Shown here: positions 1 through 8,610 of the stretch, piece by piece
Numbering within the stretch: the stretch's first letter is position 1
Layout: each line of letters opens with the position of its first letter
Source of the DNA: Prevotella sp. UBA2850
GTDB taxonomy: Bacteria > Bacteroidota > Bacteroidia > Bacteroidales > Bacteroidaceae
DNA: 64,000 nucleotides
Direction: 5' to 3'
NCBI GenBank assembly: GCA_002350805.1
Contig: DEFO01000015.1
Coordinates: 43,578 to 107,577, forward strand
Made by a program: the position numbers and the translations under genes
Notes under the pieces: model-generated
The model's input: the letters and a program-made list of their open reading frames with translations, nothing else
The model's database searches: none
Told to the model about the DNA's origin: nothing

Positions 1-1391
1 TATTGGCGCAAGAGACATCGGTCACCCAACCCACTGCCGACACATGGGTGCGCGGCAACTCGCCTGCGTCGAATGGCGGCACCAGCAATACGCTGGAAGT
101 AAAAACTTACACGAATGCCGACGACCCCACAAAAAGTAACTATTTCTATGCGCTGCTCTCATTCGAGTTTACGGCCCCTGAGGCAGGCAACGAGGTGAAG
201 AGCGCCACACTGCGACTGACAACCCGCTACAAGAAGGGCGACTCGGAAATTCAGCTTTTCCCCATCGATTGCACCGTTAACGAGGGTTCTACTGACTACA
301 ATGCCGTAGGTGAACTCATCGAAAGCGCCAAAGCGGGCGAACCCATCTGCTCACTGAGCCTGAAAGGTGACGGCAACAAGGCTCCCACAGATGCCATCGC
401 CGAGGCCTTCCAAACGGTGGATGCCTGGCAGAACGTGGTCGACCTGACCAGCTATGTAAAGAGTCTGACAGGCAACAGGTTCACACTGCTTATCGTGAAG
501 CCCATGGACCAAAACAGCTCTTCGCAAATCTTTTCTCGCGAGGCTACCGACCAAGAGCTGAAAAACGGCTCTGTATTTGCCGCTACCGATCTGGTACCAT
601 TGCTGACGGTCGACTATCAGGAGGCGACAGGCACTACACAACTGACAGCGGGTGCATCGGCCGACACCTTTGTGCGCAAAGGCAATAAAACCAACTACGG
701 CAGCAACCCTACCATGGAGCTCTATACCTATTATAACGAGAAAGAAGACGGCTCCGTAGAGGACCTCGACTTTGCCGGACTGATGTCGTTACAACTGCCT
801 GCTGCCCCATCAGCCGACGACGAGTTGCAAAGTGCCACCTTGCGACTGGTGACAGAACGCGCCAAAGGCAGCATTGCTCTCTATCCCTACGAGGGGCAAT
901 GGGCCGAGAATGTCATTTACGAAGAACAGGCAACGGCCATTGCCGAAGCCCGCGCAAAAGAAGCGATTGCCACGGTAAAACTGGCAGGCCAGTCGAACAA
1001 GGCTGTCACCGACAATGGGGTGACGATGAACACTGTGGAAGAGTGGACCAACCTGATAGACGTCACCAACTACGTGAAATCGCTCAATGGCAACAACGTG
1101 AACCTGCTTATCGTCAACCCTGCCAACACGAAAACCAGCGTGAAGGTATATACCAAGGAAGCTGCCGACGTAACCCTGAAAGACGGCTCGGTGTTTGCCG
1201 CTGCCGACCTGGTGCCGCAACTCATGCTGACTTATAAAAAGAAAGCGGGTGGTGAGACGGGCATCAGTCTCAACAAGAATAGTATGGATAAGGCTGTGCC
1301 GCAAGGCATCTACACCATGAGCGGCCAGCGTGTCAGCAAAGCCACCCGCGGCATTTACATCATGAATGGCAGAAAGGTAGTTGTAAAATGA
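1..1391 (+). CDS. Secreted DNRLRE/CBM96-like protein, 5' partial
   Basis: The reading frame is open to the left edge. The TTG at 3-5 is probably an internal Leu codon at the end of a signal peptide (LAQE, cleavage after Ala-Gln-like site), so the true start lies outside the window. Two tandem modules of about 200 residues are visible, near residues 8-205 and 213-412. Each opens with an ADT[WF]VR motif and contains a conserved SATLRL strand and a V(D/T)YVKSL motif. This is the pattern of DNRLRE/CBM96-type beta-sandwich carbohydrate-binding modules. The C-terminus carries a short tail with GIYTMSGQRV and GIYIMNGRKV, like type IX sorting tails of Prevotella. No catalytic domain is seen in the part present, though one could lie upstream. 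Its stop overlaps the start of the GH43 gene (ATGA), so the two are probably cotranslated. Family call moderate; substrate unknown. Confidence 0.7.
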   Translation, partial: LAQETSVTQPTADTWVRGNSPASNGGTSNTLEVKTYTNADDPTKSNYFYALLSFEFTAPEAGNEVKSATLRLTTRYKKGDSEIQLFPIDCTVNEGSTDYNAVGELIESAKAGEPICSLSLKGDGNKAPTDAIAEAFQTVDAWQNVVDLTSYVKSLTGNRFTLLIVKPMDQNSSSQIFSREATDQELKNGSVFAATDLVPLLTVDYQEATGTTQLTAGASADTFVRKGNKTNYGSNPTMELYTYYNEKEDGSVEDLDFAGLMSLQLPAAPSADDELQSATLRLVTERAKGSIALYPYEGQWAENVIYEEQATAIAEARAKEAIATVKLAGQSNKAVTDNGVTMNTVEEWTNLIDVTNYVKSLNGNNVNLLIVNPANTKTSVKVYTKEAADVTLKDGSVFAAADLVPQLMLTYKKKAGGETGISLNKNSMDKAVPQGIYTMSGQRVSKATRGIYIMNGRKVVVK

Positions 1392-3034
1392 ACAAAGGTC
1401 TGTTCTCACTGTTCCTACTCATGATGCCGGCCTTGGCTTCAGCGCAGTCAGTATCGCAGGTGTGGTCGCCCGACAACGGCGACGGCACCTACACCAATCC
1501 CGTACTCTTTGCCGACTACAGCGACCCCGACGTATGTGCCGTGGGCGAAGACTTCTATCTCACAGCCTCGTCGTTCAACTGCATTCCGGGACTGCCCATC
1601 CTCCACTCGAAAGATTTGGTGAACTGGCAGCTCGTGGGCCATGCCCTACAGCAACTAGAGCCGCGAGAGGTGTTCGACCAGCCCCAGCACGGCAAGGGAG
1701 TATGGGCACCTGCCATCCGCCATCATAACGGCGAATTCTACATCTACTGGGGCGACCCCGACTATGGCATTTTCATGGTGAAGAGCAACGACCCCACGGG
1801 AAAATGGAAGAAGCCAGTATGTGTCATTGAGGGCAAGGGAATGATTGACCCGTGTCCGCTGTGGGACGACGACGGGCGCTGCTATCTGGTGAACGGATGG
1901 GCAGCATCGCGGGCTGGTTTCAACTCGGTGCTCACCGTGCGTGAGCTCTCTACCGACGGCACACAGGTGGTTGGCCTGCCCCGCATCGTGTTCGACGGCG
2001 GACAAGAGAACCACACCACCGAGGGCCCAAAGTTCTACAAGCGCGACGGCTGGTATTGGATACTATGCCCGGCGGGCGGCGTTGAGATGGGCTGGCAGCT
2101 GGCCATGCGCTCACGGTCGCCCTACGGTCCCTACGAGTGGAAGCGTGTGATGTGGCAGGGCAAGACCGACATCAACGGTCCCCACCAAGGGGCATGGGTG
2201 CATGTCGACGGCCAGCATGCCGACGGCAAAGCTGATGGTGAAGACTGGTTTCTTCACTTCAACGACCGTGGTGCCTACGGACGAGTAGTCTATCTGCAGC
2301 CCATCGACTGGTCAACGGGATGGCCGATGATGGGCCGCCATGGTGAGCCTTATGCCACCTACCGCAAGCCTGCCACTACGTCGACAACTATTGTCAACCC
2401 ACAGGAATCCGACGAGATGAATGGCACGCTAGGTTTGCAATGGCAATGGCACGCCAACTACCAGCAGACATTCGGAATGCCTACTGCCGACGGCTGTTAC
2501 CGTCTGTATACCGCCGACCTGCCTGTTGGTTTCAAGAGTCTGTGGGATGTGCCCAACCTATTGTTACAGAAACCCACCGCCCCGCGGTTCATGGCAACAG
2601 CCAAGGTGCGGTTGGCTACGAAGGAAGAGGGTCAGTATGGGGGCATTGTGATGATGGGTCGCGACTATTCGGCACTTGTCGTGGTGCGCCAAGGCCACCA
2701 TTTCGTGCTGCAACGCCATACCTGCATGGGAGCCGACGAGGGGCAGATGGAATCGCAAACCACCCTCACCACGCTCAAGGCCACCCACCGAGACACCATT
2801 CCCTACTCGCCCGCCACAAGCATCGACCTCTATCTGCGCATGACCGTTAGCGACGGCATCTGTCGCTACAGCTACAGCCTCGACGGCAAACGCTTCCATG
2901 AGGCAGGCGAGCCGTTCACCATGCGCCAGGGCAAATGGATTGGCGCCAAGTTCGGTTTTGTGGCCGAGTGCAGCGCGAGGAAAGGCAACCGTGGCTGGCT
3001 CGATGTCGACTGGATGAGGATTGCTAAGAATTGA
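1388..3034 (+). CDS. Glycoside hydrolase family 43 (beta-xylosidase/arabinofuranosidase type)
   Basis: A 548-residue secreted enzyme with a signal peptide ending near Ala-Gln 19-20. The N-terminal five-blade propeller domain (about 35-330) has the GH43 triad: Asp46 in YSDPDV as base, Asp154 in MIDPCPLW as pKa modulator, and Glu212 in TEGPKF as acid. Residues about 340-545 form the concanavalin-like C-terminal domain typical of GH43 beta-xylosidases. The family acts on xylosides and arabinosides, removing side chains or ends of xylan or pectic arabinan; the exact bond cannot be read from sequence. Length and domain order are normal for the family. The start overlaps the upstream binding-module gene by 4 nt, so the pair forms one transcript. 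Tandem repeats follow the stop. Confidence 0.88.
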   Translation: MNKGLFSLFLLMMPALASAQSVSQVWSPDNGDGTYTNPVLFADYSDPDVCAVGEDFYLTASSFNCIPGLPILHSKDLVNWQLVGHALQQLEPREVFDQPQHGKGVWAPAIRHHNGEFYIYWGDPDYGIFMVKSNDPTGKWKKPVCVIEGKGMIDPCPLWDDDGRCYLVNGWAASRAGFNSVLTVRELSTDGTQVVGLPRIVFDGGQENHTTEGPKFYKRDGWYWILCPAGGVEMGWQLAMRSRSPYGPYEWKRVMWQGKTDINGPHQGAWVHVDGQHADGKADGEDWFLHFNDRGAYGRVVYLQPIDWSTGWPMMGRHGEPYATYRKPATTSTTIVNPQESDEMNGTLGLQWQWHANYQQTFGMPTADGCYRLYTADLPVGFKSLWDVPNLLLQKPTAPRFMATAKVRLATKEEGQYGGIVMMGRDYSALVVVRQGHHFVLQRHTCMGADEGQMESQTTLTTLKATHRDTIPYSPATSIDLYLRMTVSDGICRYSYSLDGKRFHEAGEPFTMRQGKWIGAKFGFVAECSARKGNRGWLDVDWMRIAKN

Positions 3035-3040
3035 TTATTT

Positions 3041-3194
3041 AGGAGTGTAGACAACACCCCACCTCCTGAACTTTGAACCTTGAACTTGAAACTATTTTTG
3101 GAGTGTAGGAGTGTAGACAACACCCCGCCTCTTGAACTTTGAGCCTTGAACTTGGAACTATTTATGGGAGTGTAGGAGTATAGACAACACCCCA
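3041..3194. repeat. 66-67 bp tandem repeat, about 2.3 copies
   Basis: Copies start at 3041, 3107 and 3174 (the last truncated). Each begins AGGAGTGTAGACAACACCCC and continues with a purine/pyrimidine-biased stretch containing CTTGAACTT-like motifs. Copies differ by only a few substitutions. The array fills the gap between the convergent GH43 and GH28 genes and has no coding signal. Confidence 0.9.
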
Positions 3195-3218
3195 TCAAGA
3201 GATGTGTGGGCTGGTGCG

Positions 3219-4670
3219 TCACAAGTTGGTTGGTGGCCACACGCCCTCTTCCGTCTTGCCTTCCACATCGTCGAAGATGAAGGCAGGACGGAAGTCTTTG
3301 TCTCTTACCTCCGCCTTGATGTTACGAAGCGTGATGCCCCGCACATGGCGCACATAGAACGCCCAGGCAGGCAGTTCGCCATACATAGTGAACTCAGGAT
3401 AAGACGCAGCTGCCTCGTTTACCTCATGCAAACGATAGGAACCTACATAAGCCATGGCCTTGGAGGCCCTGCCGGGATGACTGACACGAATATTCTCGAG
3501 CACCACATTCTCTATGTAACGCCCAGGCAGACCGCAGATGCTGCTGGGCCACGGATTATGAAAATAGTCCACTTCCGGGCCCCGCAGGTCGTAAGCCTCG
3601 TCGGGTCGTCCGAAGGGAACCTCAGCATCCACATTGCGAATGATGATATTACGGCAGATGCCCGGCCGCTCGTCATGGCGGGCGCCCAAGCACACAAAGA
3701 TTGGATTGCCAGTATTACGGGCACGGATGCCATCGACGAGGATATCATCGATGATGCCGCCATCCACCGTTTCGATGGCTATGGCTGAGCGGAACGTGTC
3801 GTACACCTCAATGTCACGCACCTCAATATGTCGGAAGCCACCGTACGACGCAGTACCAAATTTCACGGCACTGGCACTCGAGGCAATGCGGCAGTGGGCG
3901 ATATAGATGCTGTCGCAGCACAACTCAGCATACTCGCTCTTCAGGCAGATACCGTCGTCGGCTGCATTGATGTCACAATGAGTGATGCGTGCCTGCCGGC
4001 AATCGGTCAGGTCGATGCCGTCGTTGTTCCAGTAGGCACGGTTCACCACCTGTATGCTATCGATGGAGATGTGGCTGCTGCGGTCGATAGATATACCCCA
4101 CTCGGCACTGCTCCGTGCCGTGATTCCCTTTACCGTGATGCCGTCGCAGCGGTCGAAGAAGAACAGTTTCGGACGGGCATTGGGGCGCATGCGCCGCTGA
4201 TTGTAGTTAGGGTCGATACGCTCGCCGATATGGTGCAGGCTGTCGATGGTCAGAGCCAGCTCCAGTCCCTGTCCGTCGATGACACCCTTCCCCGTGATGC
4301 TAATGTTATGCTGACCGCTGGCCACCAGCAATGCCGTGCGTGACTTCTCGCCCACCTGTGCTGCACTGCCTGGCTCATCATAGTCGTAGGGCGACGTGCT
4401 GCCCAGCAACACTGCCCCAGGCATAAGATGCAACTCCACGTTCGACCGCATGTGCAGCATCCCCGTAAGGTAAGTACCCTTGTGCAAGATGAGTGTTCCA
4501 CCCTGCCGATGGTGAGCGATGCGGTCGATGGCACTTTGGAGGACAGTGGTGTTCAACGTCTTACCGTCGGTTGACAGTGGAAGACGGGTAGACTCAATGA
4601 TGAGTGGCTTCGCACCTACCATTGAGAAACACAGGCATAATGCCAAAAGCAGAAACAATGTTTTTCTCAT
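3219..4670 (-). CDS. GH28-like secreted right-handed beta-helix glycosidase
   Basis: Product of 483 residues with signal peptide MRKTLFLLLALCLCF. The start at 4670 is chosen over the in-frame ATG at 4679, because the latter falls inside a -7 promoter box. The body is a parallel beta-helix of GH28 type. The polygalacturonase acid cluster is present as NNDG (Asp217) and DDG (Asp238-239). At the position of the usual G-H-G histidine the sequence reads SASAVKFG, so the histidine is absent. That suggests either a substrate other than homogalacturonan (for example a rhamnogalacturonan or side-chain glycoside) or changed activity. It is convergent with the GH43 gene and divergent from the propeller-AraC regulator at 5040, which fits a pectin or hemicellulose function. 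Family call firm; specificity unknown. Confidence 0.82.
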   Translation of the reverse strand: MRKTLFLLLALCLCFSMVGAKPLIIESTRLPLSTDGKTLNTTVLQSAIDRIAHHRQGGTLILHKGTYLTGMLHMRSNVELHLMPGAVLLGSTSPYDYDEPGSAAQVGEKSRTALLVASGQHNISITGKGVIDGQGLELALTIDSLHHIGERIDPNYNQRRMRPNARPKLFFFDRCDGITVKGITARSSAEWGISIDRSSHISIDSIQVVNRAYWNNDGIDLTDCRQARITHCDINAADDGICLKSEYAELCCDSIYIAHCRIASSASAVKFGTASYGGFRHIEVRDIEVYDTFRSAIAIETVDGGIIDDILVDGIRARNTGNPIFVCLGARHDERPGICRNIIIRNVDAEVPFGRPDEAYDLRGPEVDYFHNPWPSSICGLPGRYIENVVLENIRVSHPGRASKAMAYVGSYRLHEVNEAAASYPEFTMYGELPAWAFYVRHVRGITLRNIKAEVRDKDFRPAFIFDDVEGKTEEGVWPPTNL

Positions 4671-4676
4671 AGAGTA

Positions 4677-4694
4677 CAAAAATACATAAAAATA
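4677..4694 (-). promoter_or_regulatory. Probable -7 region of the GH28-like gene
   Basis: Read on the minus strand this is TATTTTTATGTATTTTTG, ending in a TAnnTTTG box. The same 18 nt occur upstream of asd (40202-40219). The ATG at 4670 lies only 7 nt beyond the box, so the mRNA would have almost no leader. No good -33 box is seen. Confidence 0.5.
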
Positions 4695-5039
4695 CCGGAA
4701 TAGTAGAGCCTATTCAATAAAAAAACGCTTTTTCCTGCGTAATCCGTTCCTCTCAATCGTAATAATAGGGAAAAGGGTTGATTTCATGTTCAGAGACATA
4801 TTTATAAGGTTTTTAAAGAGTAGTTTTTTAGGTTAGTTATTTGATGAGCATGGCTCATGACGACGGCTGGACTTCAGCGAGAGGTGCCGGCCGTCTTTAT
4901 TTCTCGGAGGTTATGGCAGTTCATCGTGTAGGTGGTAACGGGTTAGAATGGATGTTTTTTTGAAAACGTTGGACATTTTGCTTGCTAGTTACGCAAAAAA
5001 TGACTATCTTCGCCAACGAAACCTAAAAGATATATCACC
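4695..5039. other. Divergent intergenic region with a GC-rich hairpin
   Basis: No ORF is convincing here. A 9-bp stem (GACGGCTGG at 4862-4870 against CCGGCCGTC at 4887-4895) is followed by TTTATTT, resembling a terminator on the plus strand. No plus-strand gene precedes it, so it may end a small transcript. A short palindrome, GAGCATGGCTC, lies just before it (around 4847-4857). The promoter of the regulator gene occupies the right end. Confidence 0.45.
4981..5012 (+). promoter_or_regulatory. Promoter of the propeller-AraC regulator gene
   Basis: TATCTTCG at 5005-5012 is a close match to the Bacteroidetes -7 box. CTTG at 4981-4984 sits 20 nt upstream as a -33 box. The start codon follows about 27 nt downstream. 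Confidence 0.6.
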
Positions 5040-7850
5040 TTGAAAAGCTTGAAAACGATCATATTGCTACTATGTGCACTCTTCTTGTCACGGCCCGCAG
5101 GCATGCTTGCCTACAACGACGAGGTAAGACTGATGACGCTGTCGATAGCCGACGGCCTGGCCGGAGAGACGGTGAACCGCGTGATGAAAGACCATGCGGG
5201 GCGTATCTGGATTGCCACCAACAACGGCGTGAACATCTATAATGGCAGGGGTATTGCCACCTTCCGCCTAGCTCAAGAGAAACAACTCACCGTAAACGTG
5301 AACGACCTCTGCGAGACGGCCGACGGGAGCATCTATGCCGCCACTGATGCGGGTCTATACCGGCTGGGGAACGGCGAGAAGAGTTTCCAGCATATCCTGC
5401 CTGAGGTGCAGAACCCGGAGTGTCTGCTGGCTGTGGGCAACACGCTCTATTTGGGCGGCAAGCAAGGCATGCAAGTGTATGAGCAGGGCGAACTGCGCCA
5501 AAGGAACGTGGGGGTGAGCGGTAAGGGACTCGACAACGTAGTACGTCAATATGCCGTCGACGACCATGGCTTCATTTACTTTCTAAGCCGCTACGACCTG
5601 AACCGTTACGACCCGAAAACGGGCAAAACGGTGAGTTGTGGGCTGAGCCGTGCCATGCCGGAACACACGGCGGTGCACGGACTGTGCCTGCTGGGAAAAT
5701 GCTGCTTTGTGGGCACCCGCTCGGAGGGGCTCTACCTCTATGATATGCAGTCACAACAGGCGAAAAAGATAGAAGATGTGGGCAACGTGGTAACATCGGT
5801 TGACAAGAGTGCCGACGGATATGTGACGGTGTCGACCGACGGTTCGGGTGCCTATCTCATCGATGGCAACGGCCGTATCGTGGAGCATTTCAATGCCGAT
5901 GCTGAGGACAGCCACCGTCTGCCTACCAATGCTGTATACACTTATATGCGCGATGCCAACGGCATCAACTGGTTTGGCTTTGTGCGCTACGGACTGGCCT
6001 ACACGCCTCATAACTCGCAACTCTTCAGACCCTACGGCTGGGAGGGATTCACCACGCTAGGCATGAATGTGCGCACCCACTGCATGAGAGGTACCGAGGG
6101 CGTCATCGGCACGCAGAACGGCTGCTGGTATGTGGACAGCAAGCGCCGCATAAGCCGCTTTTTCTCGCCTGCCGAGATGAGTGGTGGACACATCGTCAAC
6201 AGCGTGGCATGGTTTGAGGGCGAGTACTACATAGGAACGTTCGACGGCGGTGTGAGCGTGCTCAACCCGCAGACACTGACCATGCGATCGCTGACGGAGG
6301 TGCCCCAGTTGCGCCACTCGTCGATAGGCGACATCAAGACGGGGCCCGACGGCAGGCTGTGGATTGGCAGCAGCCAGGGGTTGTTCATCATCGACAAGCA
6401 GGGCAACATGGTGCGCTACACCGAGCAGAACTCTCACATCGTGGGCGGCATCATCATCAGCATTGCCTTCGACGGACAGAAGAACGCATGGCTGACCGGC
6501 GCGACGGGCATCTCGCTCTACAGCGCGGCCAGCAGCGAAATTGTGGAGCCGCGATGGCCCGAGGGATTCTTCCATCAGCAGCCTTACATGCGCGGCACAC
6601 CGGGGCACGACGGTATTGTTTACATGCGTACCGGGCCTCAGGTATACTACTCGAATGCCACGATGAGCAGCTTCGGCGAACTGCCCCTGCCCATCACCCT
6701 GAGCGACAAGTGGTGCCGTAGCATGGCCGACGACGGAAAAGGACATCTGTGGGTGGCCTCCGAGCGAGGCCTACTGCGCTTCGGCTACGACATGACGGGC
6801 ATGCTGCAGATAGGTGGCGGCGAGGGGTTGCTGGGCGAGCTGATCAGCGAGGTGAGCATCGACGAGAACGGACTATTGTGGGTAGCCACGTCGAGAGGAC
6901 TGTTCACCGCACGGCCTGAGGCTTTGGAGAAGTGGCGCCACAACACGGCCTACAAGGTGAGGCTGTTTCATATACGACGGGGCAGCGACTTGCTGACCAG
7001 TCCGGAGAGCATGCGAGTGAACGACGAGCGGGCCGTCAGACTGACATGGAACATGGGCTCGGAGGTGTTGCAGGCTGAGCCGACACTGCCCGACTATGCC
7101 CAACAGCGCAGCCGACTGTATGAATACCGCATCGACGGGCATGAATGGATGATTGTGAAGAACGACGAGCCCATTGAGGTGCGCGGACTATGGCCAGGCA
7201 GGCACAAACTGGAGGTACGGCTGGCCGGAGCCGACGGCACGATGACCGTCTACAAGGTGATGGTAGTGCCCTCGGCATGGGCCATCTTCGAGGCCATCCT
7301 GCTGCTGGCTGCCCTGGTGCTGCTATGGATGTGGTGGCGCTACAGGAAAAGCACCCGGGTACTGCTGAGCGAGCGCAACGAGATAGAGGATGCGCTGATA
7401 GAAGTGGAGAACGAGCTGCAGGAAGCCAATGCCGACGGGCTGATGGCCGACGGCGAGGGCAATGTGGCACAGAAATACCAGAAGGTGAAAATCGACGAGC
7501 GTGAATGTGCCGACATTGTGAAGCGCATGCGCCAATATATCGAGAAGAACAAGGTGTATACGAATGCCGACCTGAAGATGAAAGACCTGGCCGACGTGCT
7601 GCGACTGTCGCCCTCGAAACTCAGTCAGGTGTTCAACCTCTATTTGAACGAAAACTACTATGAATTCATCAACCGCTACCGGCTCGACGAGTTCAAGCGG
7701 CTCATCGAGGCCGGCGAGTACCACCGCTACACCATCACCGCCCTGAGCGAGCAATGCGGATTCAAAAAATCGAACTTCTTCTCCACCTTCCGGAAGGTGG
7801 AAGGCATGACTCCGGCAGAGTATTTAAAGAAGCACGGAGTGAAAGTTTAG
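5040..7850 (+). CDS. Membrane-spanning beta-propeller sensor with AraC-type output, no kinase
   Basis: A 936-residue protein starting at TTG. This start is preferred because it gives a complete signal sequence (LKSLKTIILLLCALFL). Residues 25-680 hold Reg_prop-type propeller blades with motifs such as GRIWIATNNGV, GRLWIGSSQGL, GHLWVASERGL and GLLWVATSRGL. A Y_Y_Y-like domain follows (about 686-742), then one membrane helix (745-765), a coiled-coil segment (775-805) and an AraC HTH domain (about 825-936). This is the layout of the hybrid two-component sensors that control PULs, but HisKA, HATPase and receiver domains are all absent. It could act as a one-component membrane regulator of the flanking GH28/GH43 genes or of the SusCD locus downstream. 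Which genes it controls is inference. Confidence 0.85.
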   Translation: MKSLKTIILLLCALFLSRPAGMLAYNDEVRLMTLSIADGLAGETVNRVMKDHAGRIWIATNNGVNIYNGRGIATFRLAQEKQLTVNVNDLCETADGSIYAATDAGLYRLGNGEKSFQHILPEVQNPECLLAVGNTLYLGGKQGMQVYEQGELRQRNVGVSGKGLDNVVRQYAVDDHGFIYFLSRYDLNRYDPKTGKTVSCGLSRAMPEHTAVHGLCLLGKCCFVGTRSEGLYLYDMQSQQAKKIEDVGNVVTSVDKSADGYVTVSTDGSGAYLIDGNGRIVEHFNADAEDSHRLPTNAVYTYMRDANGINWFGFVRYGLAYTPHNSQLFRPYGWEGFTTLGMNVRTHCMRGTEGVIGTQNGCWYVDSKRRISRFFSPAEMSGGHIVNSVAWFEGEYYIGTFDGGVSVLNPQTLTMRSLTEVPQLRHSSIGDIKTGPDGRLWIGSSQGLFIIDKQGNMVRYTEQNSHIVGGIIISIAFDGQKNAWLTGATGISLYSAASSEIVEPRWPEGFFHQQPYMRGTPGHDGIVYMRTGPQVYYSNATMSSFGELPLPITLSDKWCRSMADDGKGHLWVASERGLLRFGYDMTGMLQIGGGEGLLGELISEVSIDENGLLWVATSRGLFTARPEALEKWRHNTAYKVRLFHIRRGSDLLTSPESMRVNDERAVRLTWNMGSEVLQAEPTLPDYAQQRSRLYEYRIDGHEWMIVKNDEPIEVRGLWPGRHKLEVRLAGADGTMTVYKVMVVPSAWAIFEAILLLAALVLLWMWWRYRKSTRVLLSERNEIEDALIEVENELQEANADGLMADGEGNVAQKYQKVKIDERECADIVKRMRQYIEKNKVYTNADLKMKDLADVLRLSPSKLSQVFNLYLNENYYEFINRYRLDEFKRLIEAGEYHRYTITALSEQCGFKKSNFFSTFRKVEGMTPAEYLKKHGVKV

Positions 7851-7989
7851 TTGCATAAAAGGAGGAGAATTGTTACAAAAACAGTTTTTCTAATTTAGAT
7901 GGACCGAAACATAAATCACTGACAAACAATAAGTTAAACCAGTTGGAATGGTATCTAAACCAGTTGGCTGCAAACAAGGACGAAAACAC

Positions 7990-8020
7990 TTGCTTGCAGC
8001 CTTATTATTTTCTATCTTTG
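7990..8020 (+). promoter_or_regulatory. Promoter of the first ECF sigma/SusCD operon
   Basis: TATCTTTG at 8013-8020 is a perfect -7 box, with TTG at 7990-7992 giving a 20-nt spacer. It lies 46 nt before the sigma gene in an otherwise empty 216-nt gap. Confidence 0.7.
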
Positions 8021-8066
8021 CCAATGAAAAATCTAAATCGCAAACATCTATTAAACAACCAACGAT

Positions 8067-8585
8067 ATGGCAACAACCGACAACAGCAATAAGACGCAAC
8101 TCATCGCTGACATTTATAATATGTACGCGAGAGAGCTGATGGCATATCTCATGTCGTACACTCACAACGAGATGGCGGCAGAAGACATGCTGCACGATTT
8201 GTTTGTGAAGGTGATTGGACTCGACGTGGTAAACAAGGAAACGGCCAAGAGCCTGCTATTTGTCACTGCCCGCCGCATGATGATCGACGATGCCCGTCAC
8301 AAAGCGTTCGTACGCCAGTATGAGAAAGACGCACTGGCAGAGATGAACCGCTACGACCAGTACTCGGTGGAGCGACGCCTCGATGCCGAGCGCATCAGCC
8401 GTCTGGAGAGCGCACGTATGGCCCGTATGCCACAGAAGAGCGCCCAGGTGTATGAACTCTGCTTCCACGAGGAGCGCAGTGCCCGCGAGATTGCCGAGCT
8501 GATGCAGATGAACCAGCGTACCGTCGAGGGACACATCTACCGCTGCCGCAAAGAAATGCGCGAGTACCTGAGAAAAGTAATGTAA
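8067..8585 (+). CDS. ECF-type RNA polymerase sigma factor
   Basis: A 172-residue sigma-70 family protein. Region 2 spans about 10-80 (with NEMAAEDMLHDLFVKV matching the -10-binding helix region). Region 4 spans about 110-168, with the HTH near REIAELMQMNQRTVEGHIYR. It directs RNA polymerase to promoters, most likely that of its own operon or a related locus. It is first in an operon with the SusC gene only 25 nt downstream. Unusually, no FecR-type anti-sigma gene is adjacent, and the following SusC lacks the STN domain needed for FecR signalling. Control may therefore act by level of expression, or through an unlinked anti-sigma factor. Confidence 0.9.
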   Translation: MATTDNSNKTQLIADIYNMYARELMAYLMSYTHNEMAAEDMLHDLFVKVIGLDVVNKETAKSLLFVTARRMMIDDARHKAFVRQYEKDALAEMNRYDQYSVERRLDAERISRLESARMARMPQKSAQVYELCFHEERSAREIAELMQMNQRTVEGHIYRCRKEMREYLRKVM

Positions 8586-8610
8586 ATATTTTAATACTAA
8601 CATAATAATC

